From Coniochaeta sp. PMI_546 (lineage: Eukaryota > Ascomycota > Sordariomycetes > Coniochaetales > Coniochaetaceae): a DNA stretch of 64,000 nt. Within the stretch, counting starts at the first letter, position 1; every line of letters starts with the position of its first letter. Below the pieces are notes generated by a model, which saw only the letters and a list, made by a program, of their open reading frames with translations, was not told where the DNA came from and ran no database searches. Below, in pieces: positions 33,001 to 42,607 of the stretch. Location of the stretch: contig MU271143.1 in assembly GCA_021432605.1 (NCBI GenBank), positions 2,179,277-2,243,276 on the forward strand, given 5' to 3'. A program made the translations under genes and the position numbers.

Positions 33001-33572
33001 TTTGCAGCAAGGCTCTGCTGGTAGTCGCTTACCCTGCCGGGATGCGGGACCTGTGCCTGGCCCCCAATGACAGGCACCGCCGTGTTGAGATTAAGGCTCT
33101 TCTCGTCCCTCGCGAGCAGCACTTCAAAGTGCACCGCAGCCGAGGTCGAGAATATGACCTGGCTGGTACACTCTATAACCCAACTGCAGCTCTCGCCCTC
33201 GTGTTCCGGTCCATTTCCAAAATAACCGGCCTTAGCGCCTGCTCCCGCGCTTTGGCGTATGTTATCCGGCACGACGAGGTGGCACGTCCACGTGCCGCCG
33301 GCTTTTAGCATGGGCTCGAACTCGGGAACGCCATAGCGTCGGGGGTTCTCGAATTTCTCGTTCGGGTTGAAGTGGGAGGGATACGCGGCCACGGACAGAG
33401 TGTAAGGGCCATGGACGAAGGCGGCGCGCAGGGCGATAGCGCAGGTGTTGCGGATGCGCAGGTAGAGGAACTCTGGGGAGGGGAGGATGCGGTCGGCCGA
33501 GGGCGTGTAGGTGACGGTGTAGCGGACCACTTCGCCGATTTTGACGCTGCCGATCTGGTGCAGGAGCAGCAT
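30081..33572 (-). CDS. ROG1-type (DUF676) lipase/serine esterase
   Basis: Intronless, 1163 aa. The start MLLLHQIGSVKIGEVVRYT matches the usual start of the large fungal ROG1-like lipases, with an N-terminal beta-rich domain of about 200 residues. The lipase core begins with VVLTHGLHSN, has the nucleophile in AHSLGG, and a probable catalytic Asp in NDGIVPLR. A conserved C-terminal stretch with PDAHNN and RRMFANAFGWPVV probably supplies the catalytic His. Between these lie long disordered insertions rich in Ser, Asp and Lys, including an acidic run (DDDPGQDDDDGGADEDEE) inside the lipase core. Yeast ROG1 and relatives act on monoacylglycerols or phospholipids at lipid droplets and membranes; the exact substrate here is unknown. 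It has a housekeeping look and separates the fusion enzyme from the transporter. Confidence 0.88.
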   Translation of the reverse strand: MLLLHQIGSVKIGEVVRYTVTYTPSADRILPSPEFLYLRIRNTCAIALRAAFVHGPYTLSVAAYPSHFNPNEKFENPRRYGVPEFEPMLKAGGTWTCHLVVPDNIRQSAGAGAKAGYFGNGPEHEGESCSWVIECTSQVIFSTSAAVHFEVLLARDEKSLNLNTAVPVIGGQAQVPHPGRVSDYQQSLAAKDQVLPTKGVFSRAIKLKVEDTASLWDTPRLPVAEDEHGKHHKHQHHQADGTEGGSQPIASQGKMEEMASKTAKPRKVHLVVLTHGLHSNLGADMLFLKESIDSGVQQAKKDAKVRRAREREARRKASGKDDDPGQDDDDGGADEDEEVIVRGYSGNATRTERGIKYLGKRLARFVLSMTYPDQPFLPTGKAASETVSQALFGAANDPNHTNETKPAHKHSTTHKVPPDSSQSKRLYKITKISFIAHSLGGLVQTYAVAYIQKHSPQFFDLIEPVNFIALASPFLGLNHENPLYVKFALDFGLVGRTGQDLGLTWRAPTIARSGWGALVSNLGENAHKRVYGDTQPESKPLLRILPTGPAHIALKKFRNRTLYSNVVNDGIVPLRTSCLLFLDWQGLERVEKARREAGLVETVVRTGWAEITGANVTSSRLRPWAPNGEDDKLSDSAASPDEDSHEVPQPPTDATRQDDSQSLRSVSLPFRQNKSQGTEYTSKTNNNGALSGLFNFFRIDNKEPSPPSPKQNKIYRRSQTINFDDPSATPSAASSQSRVTTGNGGATSDSDSPSAPPRTSFFESASDLLNPQLPTVEYIIDPSKRPRTIFHDRIYHPSDIPPPPLKRRSASGMGLRRKSQSRTASSASSGQTSSSSPFPSPGLPAHQDSSLSRQDYDDTANTNPDKDPDEVVDSSQMRVEEKIARAYHRDLSWRKVLVKLEPDAHNNLIVRRMFANAFGWPVVRHLVEAHFSDSATARTRDEEESGGERARDLAEGPDATGQETKGGRGRGVAPGLGIVVDGGVGSSEGEGQTRGRGASQNHTGTPVHAAGSKERRHPALPSQRTASEDREDTDKVSELPMASPRIDVTDGGEGNASPQQQPASRPRYDRMDSVAWSERDWTDSGDENDSDEEGDSGKKDKAAKAAEKHGEPWNWTEKIVGKGALGRAKSPGSGAGPSSAPVAAPGAGGGAPEPRSDAAHEAE

Positions 33573-34532
33573 GTTGGCGGTCCCCCTTTCGTCACGCTCG
33601 CCGGGAGTATGTAGGCGTCTGTAGGCCTCCGTGGAGCCCGAGAAGATTTATGGTGTCCGGGCGAAGACGAGGGTGACCATATGTGATGTCACATCACGGA
33701 CCGGCCGGAAAGTGTGGGACTAGTCGATATACAATGGGTATGATGGCCTGTTATCTGAGCCAGGGTTGATACAGTCTGACCAGAAGACAAAGATCATGCA
33801 TTAGGAATACAATAAAACAGGAGACGCGTGGTTATAGCTGCCCTCATAGCTGCTTGTTAGGTTGTTTATGCTCAGGTAGAGAGACGACGAGATGGTCGCT
33901 CCGAGGAACAGCACGGAGCTGAGAAGTACAACTGGTACAGTACCTCTGGAGGCTGAATGACGCTAAAGACGACCCACCCCCACCCATTGCCTGTACCTAT
34001 CACAGTACAGAGTATTTCATTATTTTCATGTCGGTGTAACTGCAGCACATGTCACTTGCCTTATTCGACATCACAAGATACCACTGCAGCTGTTTTACCA
34101 TTTTGCTTTTTATTCCACAAGCCAACATCTTCCAAGAAGACTTCCCCCGTGGTGCCGGACGGCTGAGGTTCAGCCAGCGCAGGTGACTACGATTTGGACC
34201 AACTCGAATGCCGATCAACAATTCATGCTGTTGTGTCACGACAGTCCTCTAGCGGTAGTATGTGATAAGGGGTCACGCTTGTGATTGATAGGTATGCCTA
34301 AGATAGGTACTTGGGTGAATAATTATGAACCTACCTAGGCTTCCTTTGTTCCTACTTTTCTTGCCCTCCCAGAGCAGCTTGAATCGCAACAGAGCGGATT
34401 AATACGCACATAAACCTGCTAAAGTCAAACTCCACAAACTCCCATCCCTTCTCTATAAGTACTTTTCTATCCGCGCATATCCTGTAGTAGGCTGTCCCTT
34501 CTTTCCTTCCTTCCCGTTGTTCATTGCATTTC
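33573..34532. other. Intergenic region of 1 kb
   Basis: Promoter side of the ROG1-type lipase on the left and 3' side of the MFS gene on the right. No coding signal. Confidence 0.5.
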
Positions 34533-35864
34533 TTAAATCCTTCCCAGAACGCCTTCTTTTGTCCGCGTTTTCGCAACCACGGCAAGTGCCGCGCCCACCA
34601 GCGTGAAGACGCCGCCAAAGATGGAGACCTGGGTGAATCCGCCAAACCTCTCCAGCATGGCTCCCGTCACAGGAGGTCCGAGAAGCGCGGCGAGCGAGGC
34701 TATCGCCATCCCCTGACCCATCCACGTCCCCATGTCTTTGAGGTCGTCCGGGCACATGGACAGCGCCACCGTCCCGCCAGAGACGATGGCACCCGACGTG
34801 AAACCGAAGAAGATGGAGAAGATAATTATTCCCGCTGTGCCCGAAACTTTGGGCCAGACGAAGACCAGAATGCCTGTGCCCGCGCCCGTTGCGGCCAGCA
34901 CGTTGAGACGTCCGAACTTGTCGGCTGCGATGCCTGGTAGGATACGACCGAATATCGACGCGCCGTTGAGCATGGCGACGAGATATGAGGCCAACGTCGG
35001 GCTCACTCCCTGCTGAATGGCGTATGACGGGATGAAGATGATCGGAACGAACATGCCAATCAACAGGCAGAATACCGACGCCAGCAGGATGTCATAAAGC
35101 ACATTCTTGAAGGCCGAAGGGAGGAAGAAGTTTGTCTTGCGTGGCGGGAGGCGTTCCTTGACCGTGAGACAGCTGAAGACCAGGATGGGGATCATGATGA
35201 AGCCACAGACCCTAATCGACCAGCCGAAACTGATGTCAGACTCCGTGAGCATCTTGCCGAGCGCGATCGGAAACACGACGCCTCCGAGGGAGGACCCGGC
35301 GATCGCGAGCCCCATGGCGGCTCCGCGCTTCTTGTTGAAGTACTGCGGCATGGCAGACATGGCCGGAAACATGAGAAGGCCGTCGGCAATGCCCGTCAGG
35401 ACTCCCTGGGCCAGCATGAAGTGCCAGTATGCCGTGCAGAGGCTGGTCAACATCACGGCCAGGGCGTAGAGGACGGAGGCTGGGTATATGACCTTGGCCC
35501 CGAAGCGGTCAAACAGCGGTCCTCCGATGGCCCCGCTGGCGAAGATCAGGAAGTTCTGGAGCGACCCTATCCACGCTATCCTGTCTGGTGTCTCATTCTG
35601 CAGCTGGTGGGACATGTAATACGCCTGGAAGACACCAAAGGAGTTGGCATAGCCCATGGTGCAGAACAGGATACCGGCTGTCCCAGCGGCTACCATCCAT
35701 GCCCTTAGGCCACCGTCTGGGACGCCGCCGACGCGATCTTCGCCACTTGTCTCCAACGTGTGCTGCGAGGCAGCTTCTGATGATGTGTCGGCCTTTTCTG
35801 TGTCCGTTTGTGGCAAGTGTGGCTCTCCCGCCCCGAGCTTGGGTGTGTGGTCTGAGTTCGACAT
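34533..35864 (-). CDS. MFS transporter, monocarboxylate (MCT/Mch) family
   Basis: Intronless, 443 aa. A hydrophilic N terminus of about 50 residues is followed by PDGGLRAWMVAAGTAGI, the usual first-helix start of fungal MCT-type carriers. Twelve membrane spans can be traced, with GGPLFDRFGAK after TM2 and GIAADKFGR after TM8 as the MFS loop motifs. The family includes yeast Mch1-5 (Mch5 carries riboflavin) and many fungal cluster-linked exporters and importers; substrate cannot be told from sequence. It is divergent from the Zn2Cys6 activator gene, about 1 kb start to start, an arrangement often seen when the factor controls the transporter. No truncation is visible. Confidence 0.9.
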   Translation of the reverse strand: MSNSDHTPKLGAGEPHLPQTDTEKADTSSEAASQHTLETSGEDRVGGVPDGGLRAWMVAAGTAGILFCTMGYANSFGVFQAYYMSHQLQNETPDRIAWIGSLQNFLIFASGAIGGPLFDRFGAKVIYPASVLYALAVMLTSLCTAYWHFMLAQGVLTGIADGLLMFPAMSAMPQYFNKKRGAAMGLAIAGSSLGGVVFPIALGKMLTESDISFGWSIRVCGFIMIPILVFSCLTVKERLPPRKTNFFLPSAFKNVLYDILLASVFCLLIGMFVPIIFIPSYAIQQGVSPTLASYLVAMLNGASIFGRILPGIAADKFGRLNVLAATGAGTGILVFVWPKVSGTAGIIIFSIFFGFTSGAIVSGGTVALSMCPDDLKDMGTWMGQGMAIASLAALLGPPVTGAMLERFGGFTQVSIFGGVFTLVGAALAVVAKTRTKEGVLGRI

Positions 35865-36873
35865 GTTCGAGCTGGTTTAGACCCCGGTTCAGTGTTGCAA
35901 TCAGGGTGTGGTCAATGCTCTTTTGTAGAGGTATGTGGGTTATTTGGGTGGATGTCTCTAGGGATATTTCTGTCAAGATGCAAACTAATAAGGTCGATTC
36001 ACTTAAGGTGCCGCTGTGTGATAATTATGAAGGCCGATGGCATGGGACGAGGGCGGACACTGAAAGCAGAGAGAGAACTGGGAGACCATCGATATTTATC
36101 ATTTTCAACATCTCTTCTGCACGAATAACTAGAATATACTCTGAGAATGTCATCTTCGACCATATCCCCGGTGTCAATTGTGTATATCTTGATCCTTGAC
36201 TTGTTAGTGGACGACATCTCGGTGTCAAGAGAGATGAAGAAACGCTAGCGCCGCGCTAAGCCGGTTATCACCGTATCGCCCCGCTAGCCGAGCCGGTGTC
36301 GCGGACATAAAGATACACCCGTGACCTGACTAGACAGGTACCCCTGCCCCCTCATTCCGCCGAGGTTCCCACGACTCCAACTCAGTCGTGATCTGCGGGA
36401 ACACCTTTCGATGGCTCGGCTGGCGAAACCGACATGATGCCGTTTCGAAGCTCTCTTGACGCTCAATTGTCCGTGGCTGTACCTTGGCCGTGTCTATAGG
36501 ACGTCGCATTGAGGCAGGTACTACCTTACCTACAACCTATTCGCTACATATCATTTATTCCCATTGCTCCATCAGCTCCAGGCAATCCCAAACCAGCTAG
36601 CGTACCTGCCGTTTCTGCCTCGACCTGGCAGTGGTCAAGATCAACAGAAAGCACGGAAAGTGCGATGAGCACAAAGCACATATGGGGATACGAATCTGAG
36701 TTATTTACTGCCCCGGATGACGCGCCAGAAGTGAGTGTAGCTAGTACATACAGCCTTGACTGGGTTGGAAACACCTGGGGTTGTTGTACGTCGAGGTACC
36801 TTTAGCTACCTACCGTACGTCCTGAACTCTCAGCCGCGAGACTTTGCATCGTCCGCCAGCATCTTTACGCGGC
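35865..36873. promoter_or_regulatory. Divergent promoter of MFS transporter and Zn2Cys6 factor
   Basis: About 1 kb between two divergent start codons. A cluster at 36243-36300 holds two AGCCGGT units about 30 bp apart and two CGCTAG cores, one within the palindrome CGCTAGCG. CGG-containing pairs are the usual targets of Zn2Cys6 factors. Binding is not shown. Confidence 0.45.
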
Positions 36874-39841
36874 ATGGATCGAACAGAGAGAGATCGTGGG
36901 CAGCCGCCAGATAGCTCTTCCTTCGCCCCCGTGAATACCATGGGCGGCAGCTTTGCGCTTCAGGACCGTGGCCACCAAGCTCACCAGGGCCACCAAGGCT
37001 ACCAAGGCCAGGGACGGCAGCACCAGCGAGGGCCGGCTAGTATGGGCACTTCTATGGATGACACCGGCAGTAGTAACCCGAACACGCCCGTAGCTACGCC
37101 GCCTTCAGCCGGACACGGACCCGGACTTGGACCCGGACCCGAAGATAGACTCTTGTCTGCTGCAGCCTCTTCCACTACGGCCGAGGGCCTTCTTCCCCCG
37201 CGACGGAAACGCAACCGGCCGGCTAAGTCTTGTCTCCAGTGCCGGCAGCGCAAGATAAAATGCGATCAAAAGCACCCTTGTGGTAGCTGCCTCAGGTCCA
37301 AGTTCGACAATTGTGCTTACGCTCAACGCCAGACAAGGACCTGGCCGCCTGGGGCATTATCGCCGGCTTCCTCCCCCGCCCCACAGTCATCCCAAGGGCC
37401 GCAACACGATCAGCAGCACCACCAGCAGCAACAACCACTCATCCCCAGTGGTCATCACAGTACCCAGTATCACCATTTTCACCCTCACCCTCATCCACCC
37501 CAGCAGGCCCAACAACACCTTCCACTTCCACGGACAACATTCGGTAATGGCTCCCGCGGTGATATCGACGTTGATAGCCATCATGCATATGCTCCAACTC
37601 CCGGCCCCAGTGTTCCTGCCTCGTTACCAACTCCGGTCACATATCCTTCTCCCAACAGCATTGTCACCAATCACAACACGCAGGCCACCGGTCCCGATGT
37701 GGTATCACGGCTCGAGGGCATCATCCAGCAGCTCCAACAGCAATTGGCCCAGCAGACCAAGGGCCGGGACTCTTCAGCTGGCGACCGCAAAGTCGACGGC
37801 AGTGGCTCGGGACAGCTGGGTGAACCCGTGACTGCGAACGTCCGGGGCGTCTTGTCCAAGTCACGTTACTTTGGCCAGAGCCACTGTTTGAACAGCATCA
37901 GATTCGTGAGTTTGTCATTTCTTAGCATAGAGTCAAGCTAGACCTAGATCCTCGCTGACATCTGTCGTAGTTTCCACTTATTACCAACGTGGTTGAAAAA
38001 CTCGAGAAGGATAACATCCAAGGGTATAAGCCATTCATGGTCAAGTGCAAGAACCTTGCGAAATCTATCAAGCAGAGCCGAGTAGGCGCTGTTTTCTCCT
38101 TTGACGTCGGGAAATCCATACCTAGCGAGGAGACGGTTCGTCGGCTGCTCGAGGCATATTTCCGGACATTCGAGACCGTCTATCGGATCTTGCACGTACC
38201 AACCTTCTGGGAAGAATACCGAAAGTACTGGGAAGCCCCTTCAGCTGCCAGCCAGACCTTCATTATTCAGATGCAGCTCTGCATGGCTATCGGGGCATGC
38301 TTTCAAGACGATGTGACAGCCCTTCGGCCCTTGGCCACTCAATGGATCTACGAGGCGCAGCACTGGCTCGCACCGCCAGAGAAATCTCGCATGAACTTTG
38401 CTACTCTGCAGATCATGTGTCTCCTACATCTGGCGAGGGAGACGTGTGGCATCGGCGGTGACCTCACATGGATCTCATCTGGCTCGTTGATGCGCTGCGC
38501 CATGTACATGGGCCTCCACCACGACCCTGACCATCTAGGCATCACGTCCATCCTCCGGGCTGAGCTTAGAAGACGCCTGTGGGCTACTATCTTGGAAATT
38601 GCACTACAGTCGAGCCTGAACTCGGGCGGTCCGCCTTTAATTTCGCCCTCTGACTACGACACCAAGCAACCTGCGAACTTCGATGACGACCAACTACTTG
38701 TCGGCGAGCAGTCGACCGTTGTTCCAAGGCCCAGCGGCTGTTTCACGCAGACAAGCGTACAGCTAACCTTGCTCCGGTCCTTCCCAACTCGCCTTTCGGT
38801 TGCGCAATATGTCAATGGCTTCCACACGACAGCATCGTACGAACAGACGTCCCGTCTGAATGCCCAGCTGCAGCAGGTATCCGCTACCCTGCAGCAGTCG
38901 TATGATCCCGCGGGCGTGCTGCCGAGGAGAATGACGCTGTTCCAGCTTCGCCTCGCCGAGCATATGGTCCACCGTTTCTTCCTCGTGCTGAATCAACCCT
39001 GCCTCGGCCAAGCTCGGAGCAATCCGGACTATTGGTTCGCTCGCAAGGCATGTGTCGAGAGTGCACGGAAACTCTGCGACGGGTTTTCCAAAGCGACGCC
39101 CGCGGGCGAGTCGAAACCTACGGACCCTGTCGATGACTTTGTCCGTCTGTCGATCGCCGGCGCGGGAGCCTTTCGGTCCGTCCCGGTTCAGTGCATGCTG
39201 ATCATCGGCGTGGAACTGATATGGCAGGCTCTCGACGACCGCTCCATGAGACAGGGCGTGGATCCCAACCCTGCTGTCGGGGTCGATGTCGGCTCTGCCA
39301 CTGGGACGGGTATCGGAGTCGCACCGCGCGGCGAGCTTCAGGAGGTGCTGCAGTGTTGCATCGGTTATCAAGAAAGGCGTATCACCTGTGGCGAGACGAA
39401 CGTGAAGGGGTACATATTCGCCATGGCACTCCTGACACAAGTCCAGGCGCTCCTGCGCGGGGCCTCGGACTCTGAGGTCGAACAGCTGATCCTTGAGAGC
39501 GTGCGGACGAGCCTGGAACACTGCTGGAATCTGCTCAAAGAGGTTGCTGGTGCCACGGCCACACCGCCTGCTCAAATCGAGCAGACGGCGGAGAACTGGA
39601 CGGACATCCGGGAAAGCCCGGATGGCAGCCAGAACATGGGCGATGTGTTTGGCTTTGGTGGCGGATGGGACTGGGACGGAGACTTGGTATTTGATCCCTT
39701 TGATTCACGGATTCCGTGTTATCCCCAAACAGAGACGTTATGAGAAATTTACTGACCACGGATGGTTCGAAGCAGGGGCTCAACTTTGACTTCAACTTCT
39801 TTAATTACAACGATATAGATCCTCTTTTCGCTTTCAAGTGA
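36874..39841 (+). CDS. Zn2Cys6 fungal-specific transcription factor
   Basis: Exon 1 is 36874-37905, exon 2 is 37971-39686, and a short exon 3 (39776-39841) is proposed. The start is the ATG of MDRTERD; the frame runs upstream only through a TTG. The zinc cluster Cys120-Cys147 has spacing C-x2-C-x6-C-x5-C-x2-C-x7-C (SCLQCRQRKIKCDQ). Gln/His/Pro-rich text follows (about 170-240), then a possible coiled-coil linker (LEGIIQQLQQQLAQQ). The fungal-specific factor domain lies in exon 2 (HVPTFWEEYRKYW, MGLHHDPD). If the last intron is spliced the protein ends in an aromatic/acidic tail ending DIDPLFAFK; if not, the frame stops at 39743. The former fits an activation domain better. It probably controls the divergent transporter. 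DNA targets are unknown. Confidence 0.87.
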
Positions 39842-41662
39842 GCAATCACATATTTGGCATCTCTCGCTTTTGCTGTCTTACTATCGCATTGACTTGTTGT
39901 CTTGTTCGTATATCAACCTGAGCCGCTTTCTATTTGTACATGATGTCGTCTGTGGCTGCGTCGACGACATATTCATTGGTGTCATCGATCAGGCGGCCAT
40001 AATCTAGCATTCCTATGAAGAAAAGCAAGAAAAATACTCACAGAGGCACAATCTGTTTTAGATATCAGGGATAACTTACATGTATTCCTATCCTGAGGAG
40101 CACTCCTGCTTGCCGGGAGACTGTGGGGTGTCGAGGAGATGTAGCGAGTTCCCGAAATGTGATAGATAGATCGAATCGCGATAGGCACCGTAAAGTTCTT
40201 ACCTGATTGCTTATAGTGCAGCAAGTCTCTGTGGCCAACCTTGGACTCTATCAATCCCTATTGCGTAGTATTATTCATAAACCGGATGTCGTATGTGGAG
40301 TGGACAAAGCATCGCCGGCTAATGGCCCCCAACCCAGCGAGGCTGGTCTCTATTTTTAGTTGCCCCATATACGGGACTGGTCGATCGACAGGGGCCAGCC
40401 TTGGCAACGGGAGCGAGGGTCCGACTCCATTGCAACCACCACTGACCCCTTGACTCCTCGTTCATATAGTCCGTCGCATCCTCGCTCAGCGATTAGACTA
40501 CATGTCAGGCAGCTCACCATGTCAATAAAGTCAGAATGAAGTGGGTTACTGTAACACGTTCGCTGATTTTTAGCGACAGCAAGCATGATGAGGAGATATC
40601 TCGTTGACCATCGTGGACGCCGAGAGACCAGCAAGGAAACGACGATACTCTCCAATGGTCGCAATATCAGGGTCAACTAAGGCAAATTAATATGGTTTTT
40701 TAATTAATTCCCAGGCGAGGCATGGACGAAAAGGACCTGAAGCCATCTTCAGCCCGAGCTCATCGTTGAAACTCACTTTATCCGGCCAATAGTAAGCCCG
40801 CAACCTTCCTTCCATGACAACTTCTCCATGTTCTGCCCATATTGCTGTCCTTCTCACGTGTCCACTCACCGTAACACGTAGCAACTAGTAATGCCGTCGA
40901 TATTGCCAGCCCTTTGAAACTTTCGTCCTGGCGGCATGACGGCGCTCAAGCCTGGGTCCCAGCCAGCCAGCCGGGCCGACTCGCACCGTCGCCGTCACCA
41001 CTGCTCAGGAGTGGCTTCTGCCCTCCCTACGCCTGCGATCTACGGAACAGATACGATAGATATGCGCTCGGTCCCGAAGACTTCGCCCCCAATCCTGTTC
41101 TCTTTCTCCTGACTCGGACAAAGCGGCTCACGGTTGTCAGTAGTTTAGCTGGCTAGTCGGGTTCGACTCCATTATCGGGTATACCGCCCACCAGGTCTTG
41201 CGACCTGCCTTCTTTGACCCAGCGCTGCTCGGTGATGCAGGACTACTGCAGTCTCGTCCTATAAGTTGAGGGAGGGATCGCTGGGACCACGCAGACGCCA
41301 TAACGCATCCTTCTACCATCCACCAGCAGCCCCAGATTTGTCCATAGTTCCGGGACTACATACTTGGACTACGTCACAACACCAGTCTGACTGTTCACAC
41401 CCACAACGCCTGAAATGACCTACATACGCGATTGCAACACACCCAGGAATACTATGTGTTTGGTACGGACGCTACTACCCTGACGCACTCCCTGACGCCT
41501 CCATAACCGACTCGTCTGCCCACACGGTGACGCTTTGTCCGAAGACTCAGCGAGGGTGGTAGGCCGCTGGTTTATAAAGGGCTTCAGATTATCATCCTCC
41601 TCGCCGACGGGTACTTACACTGTTTGGCAGCGACTTAAGAGTGTCAAGACAAGGTCTAAAAC
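39842..41662. other. Intergenic region of 1.8 kb
   Basis: No recognisable gene. AT-rich patch near 40690-40705. The right end holds the promoter of the following secreted-protein gene with a TATA box at 41573. Confidence 0.45.
41573..41578 (+). promoter_or_regulatory. TATA box of the 41.7-kb secreted-protein gene
   Basis: TATAAA 85 bp upstream of the ATG, in a fitting position for a strongly regulated fungal gene. Confidence 0.6.
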
Positions 41663-42607
41663 ATGCGGCCAACCACCACCGTCTTTCTGAGGGTTCTCAG
41701 CGTGGCGTCCTTATGGTCTCATGGCCGTTGTTCACCCGTTGCTCTGCCTGAACCGCAGGAAGATGAACCACTCTCATACAATCCAGGAGGTCCGATGATC
41801 GCGGCAACTTCGACACCAATGAGCGTTAATCCTGGTGGACCTATATTGTCGACTGACAGTCCTCTACCTTTCAACCCAGGCGGTCCCATGGTGCCGGAGA
41901 CGCCAGTATCAGAGTCTGCGCCTACCCCCATGTCTGTTCAACCAGGTGGTCCAATGAAGCCGCCGCATGGACGAGGTGAGGATACTCGGGTAACGCCGAA
42001 GCCGACTCCGACTTCAGTCCAGCCTCCCGGCAAAAGCTGTACCTGGACGACTTCCGAGACAGTACCTTACCCGTGCTCCTTCAACGGTATCGATACTGTC
42101 TATCCAGCAGTAGCTACGAGCACCAGATACGTTGACTGTCACGGCTGCCTAAATGTCCAAGTCGACAAGCAGATATGGTACTGTCCAAATCAGCTCATCA
42201 ACGCAACACAAGTGGTTCACACACCTAAAACCACCTGGACCACCGCCTGTGCCACAGTTGCCGCCCAGGGCCAAGTGACTGCATGGGATGCAGGGCCAGC
42301 CGTCATATCTCAAGTCCTGGCTCCGACCCCACAGCCGACCTCGGAACCTGAGCGGCGGAGCCCGCAAGGCAACCTAATGGATCAGCAACCCGCCGCCTGT
42401 CCTACGACATACGTGGTCCAGCCGGGACAATCGGCTGGAAGCACGTCGACCCGGTACCAGCAGACCATCACCTCGACAGTGAGACTGCCCTGTGGAGGCT
42501 GTCCGCTTGTTCTTAGCACGGCACTGGCCGGGTATGGGCCGGCGGGCCGCTTCACGACTACGGTGACTGCGCCTGTCGGGACCACCACTACCTATGTTTG
42601 CCAATGA
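41663..42607 (+). CDS. Secreted Thr-rich protein with PGGP repeats and C-x-G-C modules
   Basis: Single exon, 314 aa. A signal peptide (about 1-23, hydrophobic VFLRVLSVASLW) leads into four spaced copies of a short repeat, NPGGP or QPGGP followed by M or I, between residues about 39 and 98. Two Cys-containing modules follow: about 126-197, with VDCHGCLNVQV, and about 247-314, with LPCGGCPLVLST and ending TTTYVCQ. The second matches modules in the neighbouring gene at 44303. Thr/Ser content is high, so O-glycosylation and a cell-wall or extracellular place are likely. I see no GPI signal and no enzymatic motif, and I do not recognise a named family. It has no dibasic sites between the repeats, so Kex2 release of peptides is unlikely. 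Confidence 0.75.
   Translation: MRPTTTVFLRVLSVASLWSHGRCSPVALPEPQEDEPLSYNPGGPMIAATSTPMSVNPGGPILSTDSPLPFNPGGPMVPETPVSESAPTPMSVQPGGPMKPPHGRGEDTRVTPKPTPTSVQPPGKSCTWTTSETVPYPCSFNGIDTVYPAVATSTRYVDCHGCLNVQVDKQIWYCPNQLINATQVVHTPKTTWTTACATVAAQGQVTAWDAGPAVISQVLAPTPQPTSEPERRSPQGNLMDQQPAACPTTYVVQPGQSAGSTSTRYQQTITSTVRLPCGGCPLVLSTALAGYGPAGRFTTTVTAPVGTTTTYVCQ

Noticed and set aside
25561-33572. Equal open-frame length (1163 codons) of the fusion gene frame and the ROG1-type lipase as evidence for duplication
   Set aside because: The proteins share no sequence and the fusion frame's true start is 22 codons further in, so this is coincidence.
41150-41180. B-box-like GGTTCGACTCC that might mark a tRNA
   Set aside because: The flanks do not form a T stem and no A-box or acceptor pairing is present.
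41663-42607. RiPP precursor with repeated cores
   Set aside because: The repeats are not flanked by Kex2 (KR/RR) sites, and no ustYa-like oxidase was recognised nearby.
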